Below are positions 1-8,938 of a DNA stretch of 64,000 nucleotides, one piece after another. A program made the position numbers and the translations under genes. Each line of letters starts with the position of its first letter. Position 1 is the stretch's first letter. Location of the stretch: assembly GCA_038040445.1 (NCBI GenBank), contig JBBPIG010000005.1:1-64000 (forward strand), written 5' to 3'. Source of the DNA: Acidobacteriota bacterium (GTDB taxonomy: Bacteria; Acidobacteriota; Blastocatellia; UBA7656). The notes under the pieces are model-generated. The model made no database searches and was not told the origin of the DNA. It was given only the letters and a program-made list of their open reading frames with translations.

Positions 1-489
1 TTCCGATGTCGGCTTGCGATTGGCATTCCCTATGACCGCCGCTCGCACCGCGCCCTGTCCGATGAAGCTGCCGATGTTGACGGACTTCGGCAAGGCTTCG
101 AGTCTGTCGAGAAATGGTTTGAGAGGAACGGGCGACGAACCGTCTGGGCCTTCGATCAAAGTCGTCACACCTTGTCGCACGTAGTTCTCGGCGGTAGGTA
201 CTGGGAAGATGCCGTTTCGCGCGTGAGTGTGAATGTCGATGAAGCCGGGCGTGATCACCTGGCCTTCGACATCGATCACCCGAGCGGCGGAATCAGTAAT
301 GGCAGGCCCGACTCGAACAATCGCATCGCCTCGTATTGCTACGTCTCCTCGATACCAGGGATTGCCAGATCCGTCTACAATGCGCCCGTTCCGAAGCACG
401 AGATCATAGGTTGGGCTCTGCGCGTTCTGCGATTGTGCGAATGCCAGCAAGACGCCCGCGACGATGGCGATGATGGTGAGCTTGCGCAT
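1..489 (-). CDS. N-acyl-D-amino-acid deacylase-like amidohydrolase, N-terminal part
   Basis: Only the first 163 codons are inside the window; the gene runs off the left edge. It opens with a signal peptide (basic start, hydrophobic residues 5-18, then AQSQNAQS), so the product is probably exported. A beta-rich amidohydrolase N-domain follows (LVLRNGRIVDG near residue 30), then the metal-binding HTH at residues 87-89 within PGFIDIHTHAR and a VRQGVTTLIEG strand. This layout matches the D-aminoacylase branch of the amidohydrolase superfamily, zinc enzymes that deacylate N-acyl-D-amino acids or related amides. The ATG at 487-489 has an AGAGGA ribosome site upstream. It lies 40 bp after the DinB-like gene on the same strand and may be cotranscribed with it. 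The exact substrate cannot be told from this fragment. Confidence 0.8.
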   Translation of the reverse strand, partial: MRKLTIIAIVAGVLLAFAQSQNAQSPTYDLVLRNGRIVDGSGNPWYRGDVAIRGDAIVRVGPAITDSAARVIDVEGQVITPGFIDIHTHARNGIFPVPTAENYVRQGVTTLIEGPDGSSPVPLKPFLDRLEALPKSVNIGSFIGQGAVRAAVIGNANRKPTSE

Positions 490-529
490 TACACGAATCC
501 TCTTTAACTCAGTGTAACTTTGACGAGTG

Positions 530-1060
530 CTATTTGCCCCACCCCATTCGTTCCCGCAACGACGCGATGTGCGCAACGTGATGCCGTCCGTGCCAGCCGT
601 AAAGACAGACGTTCGTTGAGAGACTGACGACTCCAATCTCCGGATGTCGAAAAGTTCGCTCGAAAGCGTCAGGCGTGAGTGACTTCAACATCAGTACCCA
701 CCGCTTGTGAAGCGATTCGAGCATCGCGAGCGACACTTCAATCGGCGCAGTGCGAGCGTCGTCAAGTTCCGCCCATCGGTCTTCGTGGTAAGCCTTGATT
801 GTCGGTTCGTCTTCAGTCAGCGCGAGCTTAAACCGGCAGTAGCTGTTCAAGTGACTATCGGGCACGTGATGGACGACCTGGCGAACGGTCCAACCGCCCG
901 GGCGGTAAGGTGTATCGAGCTGTTCGGCCGTCAAGCCTTCGACGGCGGCTCGAAGCTTAGCCGGCGCTTCCGCAATTTCGTCGATCGCTCGCCGAATGTC
1001 TTCATCTGCCGGCGCGCCTTCCAATTTGAACCGTCCAATAGGGAATTGAAGATCAGTCAC
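530..1060 (-). CDS. DinB/YfiT-family putative metal-dependent hydrolase
   Basis: A 176-residue four-helix DinB-fold protein closest in pattern to Bacillus YfiT/BstA, described as metal-dependent hydrolases or thiol (bacillithiol) S-transferases. The likely metal-binding histidines are visible: HH at 64-65 after GGWTVRQVV, and H160 and H164 in WHGRHHVAHI near the C-terminus. The PYRPGGWTVRQVVHH stretch is characteristic of the YfiT subgroup. The start is GTG at 1058-1060, chosen because a strong AGGAGGAG site (1063-1070) precedes it. It is probably cytoplasmic, as no signal peptide is visible. Whether this organism makes bacillithiol cannot be judged here, so the thiol-transferase role is only family inference. 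Confidence 0.85.
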   Translation of the reverse strand: MTDLQFPIGRFKLEGAPADEDIRRAIDEIAEAPAKLRAAVEGLTAEQLDTPYRPGGWTVRQVVHHVPDSHLNSYCRFKLALTEDEPTIKAYHEDRWAELDDARTAPIEVSLAMLESLHKRWVLMLKSLTPDAFERTFRHPEIGVVSLSTNVCLYGWHGRHHVAHIASLRERMGWGK

Positions 1061-1075
1061 TGCTCCTCCTCACCG

Positions 1076-1162
1076 GTAGTTCGTAGTCCCGCCTTCAGGC
1101 GGAAGCTCGTAGCGCTTCGCTGGAGAACCAACATACAAACTTCCGCCTGAAGGCCGAACTAC
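1076..1162. repeat. Dispersed inverted-repeat element, copy 1
   Basis: About 87 bp with complementary ends: the left end holds GTAGTTCGTAG..CCGCCTTCAGGCGGAAG and the right end CTTCCGCCTGAAGGCCGAACTAC. The core TTCCGCCTGAAGGC is itself nearly palindromic. A second copy with the same order of blocks, including an AACATACAA centre, lies at 26320-26405. Both sit immediately upstream of minus-strand genes. No coding capacity is seen. Confidence 0.75.
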
Positions 1163-1194
1163 AAACTCTTTCATTGCGTGCGTCAGGGCGTCCT

Positions 1195-1698
1195 TCAATC
1201 ACCCTGTTGATGCCATACGTACTTCCGGCCGTTCCAGTAGATCAACGCGCTGGCCGATTCGCTCTTCTCGACGTGTAACGCGTCGCCTTTCAGCAGTGCT
1301 GCCCTAGCTTTTCCGACTTTCTTGGCAGCGCTAGCTTTCGGCGTTACGTTCCATATATCCATCCAGTCGAAGTTGTCTCCACCGTTTCCCACAGTTGTTC
1401 CAGCGCCGATCAATAGAATCTTGTTGGTAGAGGAGTGACAAACTGCTATGCCGACCTTCCGGCTGGTTTTGTGTTTGACCAGAATCGCCACGTCGGGTTT
1501 GCCGTCTCCGTCGAAATCACCACGAAGATAAGAGGGCTTCAAATGTGAGGAGAAATCATACTGCCGATCAAGCCCCGTTGCTTTGAAAAGCCTGGTCACT
1601 GATTCCGGGATGTCCGTTGACTGAAGTGGAATATGCGGCCTGCATTCGGCAAAGCCGGCATTGGCAAACATCAATAGCGTACAAAGAATGCTCGTCAT
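1195..1698 (-). CDS. Exported hypothetical protein with FG-GAP-like calcium motif
   Basis: A 167-residue protein with a short N-terminal signal peptide (hydrophobic residues 3-16, AFAEC-like end) and one DFDGDGKPDVAIL motif at residues 61-73. This D-x-D-x-D-G loop is typical of FG-GAP/VCBS beta-propeller blades and other calcium-binding repeats, but only one copy is present, so it is not a full propeller. The rest, including an IYWNGRKYVWHQQG ending, resembles small secreted proteins that pair a VCBS-like loop with a C-terminal strand. No enzymatic residues are recognised. The next gene on the strand is a lipoprotein 34 bp upstream, so the two may form one transcript of envelope proteins. Function is unknown. 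Confidence 0.7.
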   Translation of the reverse strand: MTSILCTLLMFANAGFAECRPHIPLQSTDIPESVTRLFKATGLDRQYDFSSHLKPSYLRGDFDGDGKPDVAILVKHKTSRKVGIAVCHSSTNKILLIGAGTTVGNGGDNFDWMDIWNVTPKASAAKKVGKARAALLKGDALHVEKSESASALIYWNGRKYVWHQQGD

Positions 1699-1732
1699 TT
1701 TTCACGCGCGTGTGAAGCGACCTCCCTTCCGG

Positions 1733-2224
1733 CTATGGTTTGCTGGTTTCGTCGACGTTCGCGTTGAGAACATAAGGTTGTCCCCTGTCCGAACCTGAAA
1801 TTGTTATCCGCCCGTTTATGTTCCCATCCTTGTAGTTTATGTAGAACTCGTTGGAGGAAGGACTCCCGCTTCCGGTGATTCTCCCGCTGTTTTCCTCAAT
1901 CTCTTTCTTTAACTGAGAGGTAAGAGCTTCCATGAACTCACTCTCATTAAACTTGTTCTCTCCGTCTTGATTAATCATAAAACCAGTTGTAGATGATTGC
2001 TGCCACCTTGTTCCTTGCGGCCCGGTCGTTCCGCCTCCGAGTCCGCTACTCCCTCCAATACTGCCGCCCGGCCCGGGAAAGTTGTTTATGCCTTTGTAGC
2101 CAGTCTGCTTCGCCGATCTTTCCAGAGAGAACTTTGAAAGGAAAGTGCTTTGTGAGATGTGCACAGGCCTTTGGCATCCAACAACCATAGCTATCGGTAT
2201 CAGCACCAGCACAGTTCTTTTCAT
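1733..2224 (-). CDS. Hypothetical lipoprotein
   Basis: A 163-residue protein whose N-terminus is a classic lipoprotein signal (MKRTVLVLIPIAMVVGC, lipobox V-V-G-C with Cys17), so it should be acylated and membrane-anchored. Residues about 47-70 are very rich in Gly, Pro and Ser (GPGGSIGGSSGLGGG) and look like a flexible linker. The C-terminal half has a predicted small alpha/beta domain (FMEALTSQLKKEIEENSGRITG, then GRITISGSDRGQPYVLNANVDE). No known domain is recognised. It precedes the FG-GAP-like protein on the same strand with a 34-bp gap, which suggests joint expression at the cell envelope. Confidence 0.75.
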   Translation of the reverse strand: MKRTVLVLIPIAMVVGCQRPVHISQSTFLSKFSLERSAKQTGYKGINNFPGPGGSIGGSSGLGGGTTGPQGTRWQQSSTTGFMINQDGENKFNESEFMEALTSQLKKEIEENSGRITGSGSPSSNEFYINYKDGNINGRITISGSDRGQPYVLNANVDETSKP

Positions 2225-2278
2225 CGCATTCTGATAACAAAGCTTACGGAGAGAGCTTGATGCCTGATGCCGCGCGGG

Positions 2279-3853
2279 CTACTGCTTGAGCGCCCGGCGA
2301 TCAATCTTGCCGCGGTCATTCTTGGCAAGCTCGTTCCGAAACTCAATCCACCGAGGATACTTGTAAACCGCCAGCCGTCGCTTCACATACTCTTTCAGTT
2401 CATTCTCGAGCTCCTTGCTTTCAACGAAACCTTCTGCCAAAACCACAAATGCTTTCGGCTTTATCAGCTTCTGTTCGTCGCTCGCCCCGACGACCGCACA
2501 CTCGCGCACCGCTTCGTGTTCCTGCAAGCAGTTCTCAATCTCGGTAGGCGAAACAAATATGCCGCCTACCTTCAGCATCTCGTCCGTGCGGCCGCAGTAC
2601 CAGTAGTAGCCTCGCTCGTCCACGCGAAACTGATCGCCCGTGGTGCACCAGTCGCCCGCGAACGTCGCCTTGGATGTCTCGTGCGCGTTCCAGTAGCACA
2701 GCGCCGACGAATCGCCTTTGATCTTGAGCGTTCCCATTTCACCGACAGGCACTACGCTCCCCTCGGCGTCGACGATGTTCGCTTCGTAGCCGGGGACGAT
2801 CTTTCCGAGACTGCCCAAAACGACGTCGCCTGGATAGTTCGTGATGTAGATGTGAAACATCTCGGCTGAGCCGATGCCGTCGAGGATCTCAACGCCGAAG
2901 GTGTCCACCCATCGCTGATAGAGCTCAGGTGGAAGAGCTTCGCCCGCCGACACGCAGAAGCGAAGCGATGACAAGTCGTACCGCTCGCGCGCGCCTTCGA
3001 CCTGCACCATCGAGTTGATCATAGTCGGAACGGTTGTGAGAAAGGTCGGCCGGTGCTTCTGAATCATTTCGAACATAGTCTCGGCCGTCGAGCGCTCCGA
3101 GAACAGGGCGGTCGCTCCGCCCACCGCAAACGGGAACAGCAGATTCGTGCCGGTCGCATAACCGAAGAACAGCTTGGGCACCGAAAGCGTGATGTCGTCT
3201 TTGTTGATGCCCAGCACCTGTTTCGCGTAGCACTCGGTGTTGTACGGCAAGTCGTGTTGAAGATGAACCGCAGCCTTGGCGTGACCGGTCGAGCCCGATG
3301 TAAATAGCCAGATCGCGATGTCGTCACGGGTAGTCGGCGCAGTCTCCAGCGTGTCAGGCGCCTCCATCGTCACTCGGCTATACGAGCGAATCGAAGAGCG
3401 GCCCTCCAGGCCTTCGAGGCTCCCCGATACTTTTGTCCCGACGACGATTGTGTGTTTGAGAAAAGGCGAGGTCGAAGCCGCGGGCGTGAATCGCTCCATC
3501 ACGTCCGCGTGAACTACCGCGACTTTGGCTCGGGTGTAGTCGAGATAGTACTCGTAATCCGTCGGCGGCAGGATCGTATTCACCATAGTTATGACCGCGC
3601 CGATCTTGGCGATGCCGAACCAGGTCGCAACGAACTCGATCGAGTCGGGCAAGACGATCAAGACTCGATCCTCCATCTCGACGCCCAGCCGCAGCAGCGC
3701 GTTTCCCACCTCGTTCGCCATCTGCTGCACTTCTCTGTAGGTGTACCTTTTTTCACCGCAATAGACCGCGATCTTCTCGCCCAACCCTTCCTCGATGCGC
3801 GCGTCGAGGAAGTAGGTCGCCATATTGAACTTTTCGGGAAAAGTTATGGGCAT
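2279..3853 (-). CDS. Benzoate-CoA ligase family acyl-CoA synthetase
   Basis: A 524-residue AMP-forming acyl-CoA ligase of the ANL superfamily. The adenylate-binding P-loop (LFTSGSTGHAKAAVH, about residue 190), the hinge/A8 region (TTGDQFRVDERGYYWYCGRTDEMLKVGG split over its motif) and the C-terminal catalytic lysine in NDRGKIDRRAL are all present. The N-terminus (FPEKFNMATYFLDARIEEGLGEKIAVYC) matches the benzoate-CoA ligase subfamily, which activates aromatic or short-chain acids with ATP and CoA. The ATG at 3853 is preferred over a longer reading that would run into leuD; it leaves a 4-bp gap to the leuD stop, so translation is probably coupled to leuCD. Pairing with leucine genes is unusual; whether the substrate is a branched-chain acid or an aromatic acid is open. 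Confidence 0.85.
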   Translation of the reverse strand: MPITFPEKFNMATYFLDARIEEGLGEKIAVYCGEKRYTYREVQQMANEVGNALLRLGVEMEDRVLIVLPDSIEFVATWFGIAKIGAVITMVNTILPPTDYEYYLDYTRAKVAVVHADVMERFTPAASTSPFLKHTIVVGTKVSGSLEGLEGRSSIRSYSRVTMEAPDTLETAPTTRDDIAIWLFTSGSTGHAKAAVHLQHDLPYNTECYAKQVLGINKDDITLSVPKLFFGYATGTNLLFPFAVGGATALFSERSTAETMFEMIQKHRPTFLTTVPTMINSMVQVEGARERYDLSSLRFCVSAGEALPPELYQRWVDTFGVEILDGIGSAEMFHIYITNYPGDVVLGSLGKIVPGYEANIVDAEGSVVPVGEMGTLKIKGDSSALCYWNAHETSKATFAGDWCTTGDQFRVDERGYYWYCGRTDEMLKVGGIFVSPTEIENCLQEHEAVRECAVVGASDEQKLIKPKAFVVLAEGFVESKELENELKEYVKRRLAVYKYPRWIEFRNELAKNDRGKIDRRALKQ

Positions 3854-3857
3854 TGGT

Positions 3858-4454
3858 TTATTTGAACACAACACGCCGCGCCTCGTGTTCGCAAATCGTG
3901 TCTTCGTGCTCAAGTGTCAGACCTATGTCGTCCAGGCCTTTTAGCAAACACTCGCGTCGAAACGGATCAACCTCGAAGCTGAACCTCAGCCCGAGGTCAT
4001 CGGTGATCCACTGACGCTGCAGATCAACCGTCAGCTCATAACCGGGACTCGAAGCGACGCGCTCGAAGAGCTGTTCGACTTGTTCTTCAGAAAGCCGCAC
4101 CGGGAGCATGCCGTTCTTGAAACAGTTGTTGTAGAAGATGTCTGCAAACGACGGAGCGATGATCGAACGAAACCCGTAGTCGAGCAGGGCCCACGGCGCA
4201 TGCTCGCGCGAAGAGCCGCAACCGAAGTTGGCGCGCGCCAGGAGTATCGTCGCGCCGTGAAACCGGGGCTGATTCAGCTCGAAGTCCGGCTTGAGCGATC
4301 CGTCGGTATTGAGGCGCCAATCGAAAAACAAGAACTGCCCGAAGCCGCTGCGTTCGATTCGCTTCAGGAACTGCTTGGGGATTATCTGGTCAGTGTCGAC
4401 ATTCACTCGATCGAGCGTCGCCACGAGGCCAGTGTGTTTTGAGAACGGCTTCAT
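3858..4454 (-). CDS. leuD: 3-isopropylmalate dehydratase small subunit
   Basis: The 198-residue swivel-domain subunit of isopropylmalate isomerase. With LeuC it interconverts 2- and 3-isopropylmalate in leucine synthesis in the cytoplasm. The family signatures are clear: [24 protein letters not shown] near the start, the substrate-recognition loop [20 protein letters not shown] in mid-protein, and [24 protein letters not shown] after it. Length is normal for bacterial LeuD of the E. coli type. It lies 97 bp downstream of leuC on the same strand, the gap being filled by a word-repeat hairpin, and is followed after 4 bp by the acyl-CoA ligase. Confidence 0.96.
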   Translation of the reverse strand: MKPFSKHTGLVATLDRVNVDTDQIIPKQFLKRIERSGFGQFLFFDWRLNTDGSLKPDFELNQPRFHGATILLARANFGCGSSREHAPWALLDYGFRSIIAPSFADIFYNNCFKNGMLPVRLSEEQVEQLFERVASSPGYELTVDLQRQWITDDLGLRFSFEVDPFRRECLLKGLDDIGLTLEHEDTICEHEARRVVFK

Positions 4455-4550
4455 GATTTCCGATTTTCGATTGCCGATTTCCGATTTGAAGATCAGAAGT
4501 CAAACGTCGAATCCGAAATCGGCAATCCGAAATCGGCAATCGGCAATTCC
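4455..4550. repeat. GATTGCCGATT-word hairpin between leuC and leuD
   Basis: An imperfect inverted repeat built of tandem words. The left arm (4455-4490) repeats GATTTCCGATT/GATTGCCGATT; the right arm (4511-4548) repeats the complement AATCGGCAATCCGAAATCGGC. The spacer is about 20 bp. The same word family recurs at 6024-6118, on the other side of leuC. It lies inside a likely leuC-leuD transcript and would form a hairpin there. Confidence 0.8.
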
Positions 4551-4551
4551 G

Positions 4552-5952
4552 TCAGTCCCACTCACGAATGTCAACGAAGTGCCCGGCTATCGCCGCGGCG
4601 GCTGCCATCGCGGGGCTCACCAGATGAGTGCGTCCGCCGCGCCCCTGGCGGCCCTCAAAGTTTCGATTCGAAGTCGACGCGCACCGCTCGCCAGGCTGAA
4701 GAATGTCAGGGTTCATTCCAAGACACATGCTGCAACCCGACTCTCTCCAATCAAACCCGGCTTGTCTGAAAATCTGATCAAGTCCCTCCAGCTCTGCCTG
4801 CTGCTTGATCTTCTGCGAACCCGGCACGACCATCGCGTAAAGTCCTCCGGCGACCTTCTTGCCCTTGATCACGCTCGCCGCCGAGCGAAGGTCTTCGATG
4901 CGCGAGTTGGTGCACGAGCCTATAAACACCCGATCAACGTTGATCTCTTGAATCGCGGTGCCAGGCTGCAGTGCCATGTATTCGAGCGCGCGTCTAGCAG
5001 CTTTGCGTGCGTTCTCGTCGGGCATCGATTCGGGATCGGGAACAGCTCCGGTCACATCGGTCACCATTCCTGGATTCGTTCCCCAGCTCACCTGGGGCGC
5101 CAGCGTTGAAACGTCGATCTCGAGCACGCGGTCAAACGCAGCTCCCGTGTCCGTGGGCAAAGTCTTCCAGTATGCGACCGCCGCTTCGAACGCGCCGCCT
5201 TTGGGCGCGAACGCGCGGCCTTCCAAATAGGCATAGGTAGTCTCGTCGGGAGCAATCATGCCTGCGCGCGCGCCGGCTTCGATCGACATGTTGCAGACCG
5301 TCATTCGCTCTTCCATCGTCAGGGCGCGAATCGTCTCGCTGGCGTATTCGATCACGTGACCGGAAGCGCCATCGGTCCCGATTGAACGAATCATGTAGAG
5401 CACAACGTCCTTGGCGGTAACGCCGCGGGCGAGCTTGCCTTCGACGCGAACCAGAAACGTCTTCGGCTTTGATTGAGGGAGGCATTGAGTCGCCAGAACG
5501 TGTTCGACCTCGCTGGTCCCGATGCCGAAAGCCAGCGCTCCAAACGCGCCGTGAGTCGAGGTGTGGCTGTCACCGCACACGATCGTCGCCCCCGGCTGAG
5601 TCAAACCAAGCTCGGGTCCGATGACGTGAACGATTCCTTGATCGGGACTGTCCAGTCCATAGAGCTGGATGCCGAACTCACGGCAGTTGCTCTCAAGAGT
5701 GTCGATCTGCGTCTTGGAGATTGGATCCGCGATTGGCAGCGAGCGACTCGAGGTCGGAACGTTGTGGTCTGCGGTCGCGAACGTGAGATCCGGCTTCCTC
5801 ACTTTGCGTCCTGCCAGTCTCAAGCCTTCGAATGCTTGCGGCGAGGTGACCTCGTGAACAAGGTGGCAGTCGATGTAGAGAATCGCGGGCTTACCCGGTT
5901 CGTGATGGACGACGTGGCTGTCCCAGATTTTGTCGAATAGAGTTCGCGGCAT
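4552..5952 (-). CDS. leuC: 3-isopropylmalate dehydratase large subunit
   Basis: The 466-residue catalytic subunit of isopropylmalate isomerase, an aconitase-family 4Fe-4S enzyme. It carries [12 protein letters not shown] at the N-terminus, [21 protein letters not shown], and the three cluster cysteines in [10 protein letters not shown] and [20 protein letters not shown] near the C-terminus is also diagnostic. Length matches bacterial LeuC. It heads the minus-strand group leuC-leuD-acyl-CoA ligase and lies downstream of the LysR gene on the same strand, separated by a second GATTGCC-word hairpin. Its partner genes leuA and leuB are on the opposite strand a few kilobases away, so the pathway is split into two transcription units. 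Confidence 0.97.
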   Translation of the reverse strand: MPRTLFDKIWDSHVVHHEPGKPAILYIDCHLVHEVTSPQAFEGLRLAGRKVRKPDLTFATADHNVPTSSRSLPIADPISKTQIDTLESNCREFGIQLYGLDSPDQGIVHVIGPELGLTQPGATIVCGDSHTSTHGAFGALAFGIGTSEVEHVLATQCLPQSKPKTFLVRVEGKLARGVTAKDVVLYMIRSIGTDGASGHVIEYASETIRALTMEERMTVCNMSIEAGARAGMIAPDETTYAYLEGRAFAPKGGAFEAAVAYWKTLPTDTGAAFDRVLEIDVSTLAPQVSWGTNPGMVTDVTGAVPDPESMPDENARKAARRALEYMALQPGTAIQEINVDRVFIGSCTNSRIEDLRSAASVIKGKKVAGGLYAMVVPGSQKIKQQAELEGLDQIFRQAGFDWRESGCSMCLGMNPDILQPGERCASTSNRNFEGRQGRGGRTHLVSPAMAAAAAIAGHFVDIREWD

Positions 5953-6023
5953 AACCGTTACGATGATCGATCAGGCGAAGCGCGCCGGAAGATACTACTC
6001 CAGGTGACGCATGAGTGTCCAAA

Positions 6024-6118
6024 GATTGCCGATTGCCAATTGCGGATTGCGGATTGGGGATTGGGGAATCTGCGATCCTCAAATTGGCAATCGGCAATTG
6101 GCAATCGGCAATCGCCAA
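6024..6118. repeat. GATTGCC-word hairpin between LysR gene and leuC
   Basis: Tandem words GATTGCC, GATTGCCAATT, GCGGATT and GGGGATT on the left (6024-6067) face complementary AATTGGCAATCGGC words on the right (6081-6118). The spacer is about 13 bp. It belongs to the same word family as 4455-4548 but with a different number and order of units, so it is not a simple copy. Confidence 0.78.
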
Positions 6119-6128
6119 TGTAGAGGGC

Positions 6129-7046
6129 TCAACGCTCGGGCTGATATGAATACCTGCCCTTTTGAAGCGACGCCATGGATTCGGCGACTGTCAAAAAAGC
6201 CCGCGCCGCGTGCGAGAGGCTGGCGTTCTTTCGATAGATCAGCCGCAGCTTGCGCTCGATGTGCAGCTCGCGTACCGGCACGCGCACAAGCTCGCCGGCC
6301 GCTACTTCAGCTTCAACGCAGATGCCCGGCACAAGCGCGACTCCGGTGCCTCGCGACACGAATAGCTTTATCGCCTCGATCGTCGGAAGCTCGACGTCCA
6401 TGTTGAGCTTGGTCTTGTGTCGCTTGAACGCTTCGACGACTTTTGCGCGATACGGCGACTGTACATTGTGAGCGACAAATGATTCTGCTCCGAGCTGGCG
6501 TATGCTGACCTGCTTCGCCGAGGCAAGCAGATGCCGCGGGTTCACCACGAACGCAAGCTCATCTCGATATACCACGATCGACCGCAGCAGAGGTTCTTCC
6601 GGATTGAACGACAAGACACCAAGCTCCGCGCCGTGCCGGAGCACATCGGCCGGTATGCGGCTGGCGAGCGATCGATGAACCGTCACCTTGATCATCGGGT
6701 AAAGCTTGCGGAACTCCGCCAGCGCGGGCAAAAGATAAAGGCAGGTGAATTCGTTCGCCGCTATCGCGAGCTTCCCTTTGTGCATCTCGCGAAGCTCTTT
6801 CAGCGCTACATGGGCCTCGGCGCGCAAGTTCATAAGCTTCTGCGCGTACTCTCGAAGCATCTGCCCCGCGTCCGTAAGAGTCCCATCGCGCGACGAGCGG
6901 TCAAACAGCGACTCGCCAACCTCGCGCTCGAGCTTGCGGATCGCCTGGCTGACTGCCGGCTGTGTCCGATATAGCTTCTCGGCGGCTCGCGAGAAACTCC
7001 CCTCTCGCGCCACCGCTAAGAACACCTCGAGCTGAAAAAGGTCCAT
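6129..7046 (-). CDS. LysR-family transcriptional regulator
   Basis: A 305-residue LysR-type regulator. The N-terminal winged helix-turn-helix is textbook (FLAVAREGSFSRAAEKLYRTQPAVSQAIRKL, residues about 9-39), followed by the linker helix and a periplasmic-binding-like effector domain (residues about 90-290). It is transcribed away from leuA with a 203-bp divergent gap to the leuA ATG, and toward leuC. By the usual LysR arrangement it probably controls leuA and perhaps its own unit, with a leucine-pathway metabolite as effector; that is inference from position. The effector domain pattern (LAIAANEFTCLYLLPALAEF) is of the CysB/CbbR-like general type and does not reveal the ligand. Confidence 0.9.
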   Translation of the reverse strand: MDLFQLEVFLAVAREGSFSRAAEKLYRTQPAVSQAIRKLEREVGESLFDRSSRDGTLTDAGQMLREYAQKLMNLRAEAHVALKELREMHKGKLAIAANEFTCLYLLPALAEFRKLYPMIKVTVHRSLASRIPADVLRHGAELGVLSFNPEEPLLRSIVVYRDELAFVVNPRHLLASAKQVSIRQLGAESFVAHNVQSPYRAKVVEAFKRHKTKLNMDVELPTIEAIKLFVSRGTGVALVPGICVEAEVAAGELVRVPVRELHIERKLRLIYRKNASLSHAARAFLTVAESMASLQKGRYSYQPER

Positions 7047-7249
7047 TCACCCTCCCGTGAGAGCCTGCGCTCCCAGGACTCGTCGGACAGCATTTGGCTC
7101 CCTATTAGTAGAACTTTGATCGCTGACGACCGCGCATTATAGCATAAGCAAAAGCCACTGCTAGCCTAAGAATTATAACTTTGACTTTGGTCACCCTTGC
7201 GCTTAATCTCGCTCGGGCAGCTTTCAGCCCAATGAGGAGAGGACTACCT
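7047..7249. promoter_or_regulatory. Divergent LysR / leuA control region
   Basis: The gap between the divergent LysR and leuA starts. The stretch 7130-7190 is markedly AT-rich compared with its surroundings (ATTATAGCATAAGC, AAGAATTATAAC), as expected for promoters and for T-N11-A LysR boxes. A strong AGGAGAGG ribosome site at 7235-7242 serves the leuA ATG at 7250. No exact operator can be assigned from sequence alone. Confidence 0.45.
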
Positions 7250-8422
7250 ATGGCAGATTCGCAGGTGATCATCTTTGACACCACTCTGAGAGACGGAGAG
7301 CAATCGCCGGGTTGCAGTATGAACCTGGAGGAGAAGCTGCGAATGGCCCGCCAGCTTGACCGGCTGGGCGTCGACGTGATCGAAGCGGGCTTCCCGATCG
7401 CATCAGACGGAGACTTCGAAGCGGTTCAAGCCATCGCTGCGGAGATTCGCCGGCCGGCCGTCGCGGCTCTCGCGCGAGCCACGCCTGACGACATCAAGCG
7501 CGCATGGGCAGCGGTGAGCGACGCGGCGCGCCCGCGAATCCACACCTTTCTGGCTACCTCTGACATTCATCTCGATTACAAATTGCGGATTACTCGCGAA
7601 GAGGCGATCAAACAGGCGCGCGAGGCTGTGGGACTCGCGCGCTCGCTGTGCGACGACGTCGAGTTCTCGCCCGAAGACGCCACCCGCACTGACCTCGACT
7701 TTCTTTGCGCCGTCGTCGAAGCGGTGATCGCCGCGGGCGCTACAACGGTCAACATTCCCGACACCGTCGGCTACACGACGCCTCGCGAGTTCACCAGGAT
7801 AATCGAGACCATTCGAAGCACCGTGCGCGGCGCCGAGCGCGCGACGATCTCGGTCCACTGTCACAATGACCTGGGGCTTGCGGTCGCCAACACGATCGCC
7901 GCCATCGAAGCCGGCGCTCGGCAAGTTGAATGCACGATCAACGGAATCGGAGAGCGAGCGGGGAATGCGTCGCTCGAAGAGATAGTGATGGCGCTGCGTG
8001 TTCGAAAAGACGTGATGCCGTTCGCAACCGCCATCGTTACCGAGGAAATCTATCCTGCAAGCCAATTGTTGACTGAAGTGACGGGCGTCGCAGTTCAGCC
8101 AAACAAAGCGATAGTCGGCCGAAATGCCTTCGCGCACGAGGCAGGCATTCACCAGGACGGCGTGATCAAGAACCGGCTGACCTACGAGATCATGACTCCG
8201 CAATCGGTCGGCGTGCCCGACAGCAAGCTGGTGTTGGGAAAACACTCGGGCAGGCACGCGCTCGGGCTGAGATGCGAGCAGTTGGGTTATCAGTTTTCAC
8301 GGCGCGAGCTGGATGGAATATACAAGCGGTTCATCGCGCTCGCCGATGAGATCAAGGTTGTTGAGGATCATCATCTGACTCGCATCATAAGCAGCGAGTT
8401 GCAGGAGGCCACCGCCGCCTGA
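7250..8422 (+). CDS. leuA: 2-isopropylmalate synthase, short form without regulatory domain
   Basis: A 390-residue HMGL-family acyltransferase that condenses acetyl-CoA with 2-oxoisovalerate, the committed step of leucine synthesis. Visible are [16 protein letters not shown] at the N-terminus (catalytic/metal Arg-Asp), [33 protein letters not shown] and the [13 protein letters not shown] loop. The ATG at 7250 is chosen because AGGAGAGG lies 8 bp upstream; a longer frame upstream is not family-like. The protein stops shortly after the subdomain helices ([17 protein letters not shown]) and so lacks the C-terminal leucine-binding dimer domain of about 120 residues found in the usual 510-560-residue enzyme. 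It may therefore be insensitive to leucine feedback. Homocitrate or citramalate synthase is possible, but leuB, leuC and leuD nearby favour LeuA. Confidence 0.9.
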   Translation: MADSQVIIFDTTLRDGEQSPGCSMNLEEKLRMARQLDRLGVDVIEAGFPIASDGDFEAVQAIAAEIRRPAVAALARATPDDIKRAWAAVSDAARPRIHTFLATSDIHLDYKLRITREEAIKQAREAVGLARSLCDDVEFSPEDATRTDLDFLCAVVEAVIAAGATTVNIPDTVGYTTPREFTRIIETIRSTVRGAERATISVHCHNDLGLAVANTIAAIEAGARQVECTINGIGERAGNASLEEIVMALRVRKDVMPFATAIVTEEIYPASQLLTEVTGVAVQPNKAIVGRNAFAHEAGIHQDGVIKNRLTYEIMTPQSVGVPDSKLVLGKHSGRHALGLRCEQLGYQFSRRELDGIYKRFIALADEIKVVEDHHLTRIISSELQEATAA

Positions 8423-8459
8423 TGTGGCACAATTCCAGGGTAAGGGAGAGGAATTCGAG

Positions 8460-8795
8460 ATGACGTTGTACCGTTGGGATTCAGTCGAGAGAAAGTTCAC
8501 ACCTACATCTGTTCAAAGCGATATGCCGCCTGGCCACGGAGTGCCGAGAACCGTGCGGGTCGGCAAGGGTCAACGCATTCGCGCCGAGGTTGCGACCGGC
8601 GACTTGTGTATTCAGGTGCTCGAGGGCGCGTGGCGGATGCAGATCGCCAATGACCAGTTGACTGTGCGTCATGATGAAGCAGTGATCATTCCTTCCGGAT
8701 TCAGCCACTCTGCTGAAGCCATCGAAGACAGCTTCGCTCTCGAGACAGCGGACGAGCAGGAACACCGCAGCGACGATTCACTTTGGGCAGTGTGA
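8460..8795 (+). CDS. Small cupin-domain protein
   Basis: A 111-residue single-domain cupin. The first cupin motif is degenerate and the barrel core reads CIQVLEGAWRMQIANDQLTV, then HDEAVIIPSGFSHSAEAIED, where the PSGFSH turn and its His match the second cupin motif. The ATG at 8460 is chosen because GGGAGAGG (8444-8451) precedes it; the reading frame extends further upstream without family support. It sits between leuA and leuB on the same strand and is probably cotranscribed. Small cupins can be metal-binding sensors or isomerases; no specific role can be assigned, though position suggests a link to leucine metabolism. Confidence 0.75.
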   Translation: MTLYRWDSVERKFTPTSVQSDMPPGHGVPRTVRVGKGQRIRAEVATGDLCIQVLEGAWRMQIANDQLTVRHDEAVIIPSGFSHSAEAIEDSFALETADEQEHRSDDSLWAV

Positions 8796-8805
8796 TACCT
8801 TAGGG

Positions 8806-8891
8806 GCGCGGCCGTCCCGGCCGCATCTTTGAGCTTCCTGTCCCACGCTTAGCGACTTTCTTCTCATAAGATGCGGCCGGGACGGCCGCGC
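8806..8891. repeat. Perfect 24-bp inverted repeat between cupin gene and leuB
   Basis: The arms 8806-8829 and 8868-8891 are exact reverse complements over 24 bp (GCGCGGCCGTCCCGGCCGCA-type core followed by TCTT). They are separated by 38 bp. The arms themselves contain the palindrome GGCCGTCCCGGCC. The element lies inside the probable leuA-cupin-leuB transcript, 48 bp before leuB, so it could act as an attenuating or stabilising hairpin, or be a mobile palindrome. Confidence 0.85.
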
Positions 8892-8938
8892 TCCCAGGGT
8901 ATTGACTAAGCGAATCCCACCGCGCAAAGCTAACCACC

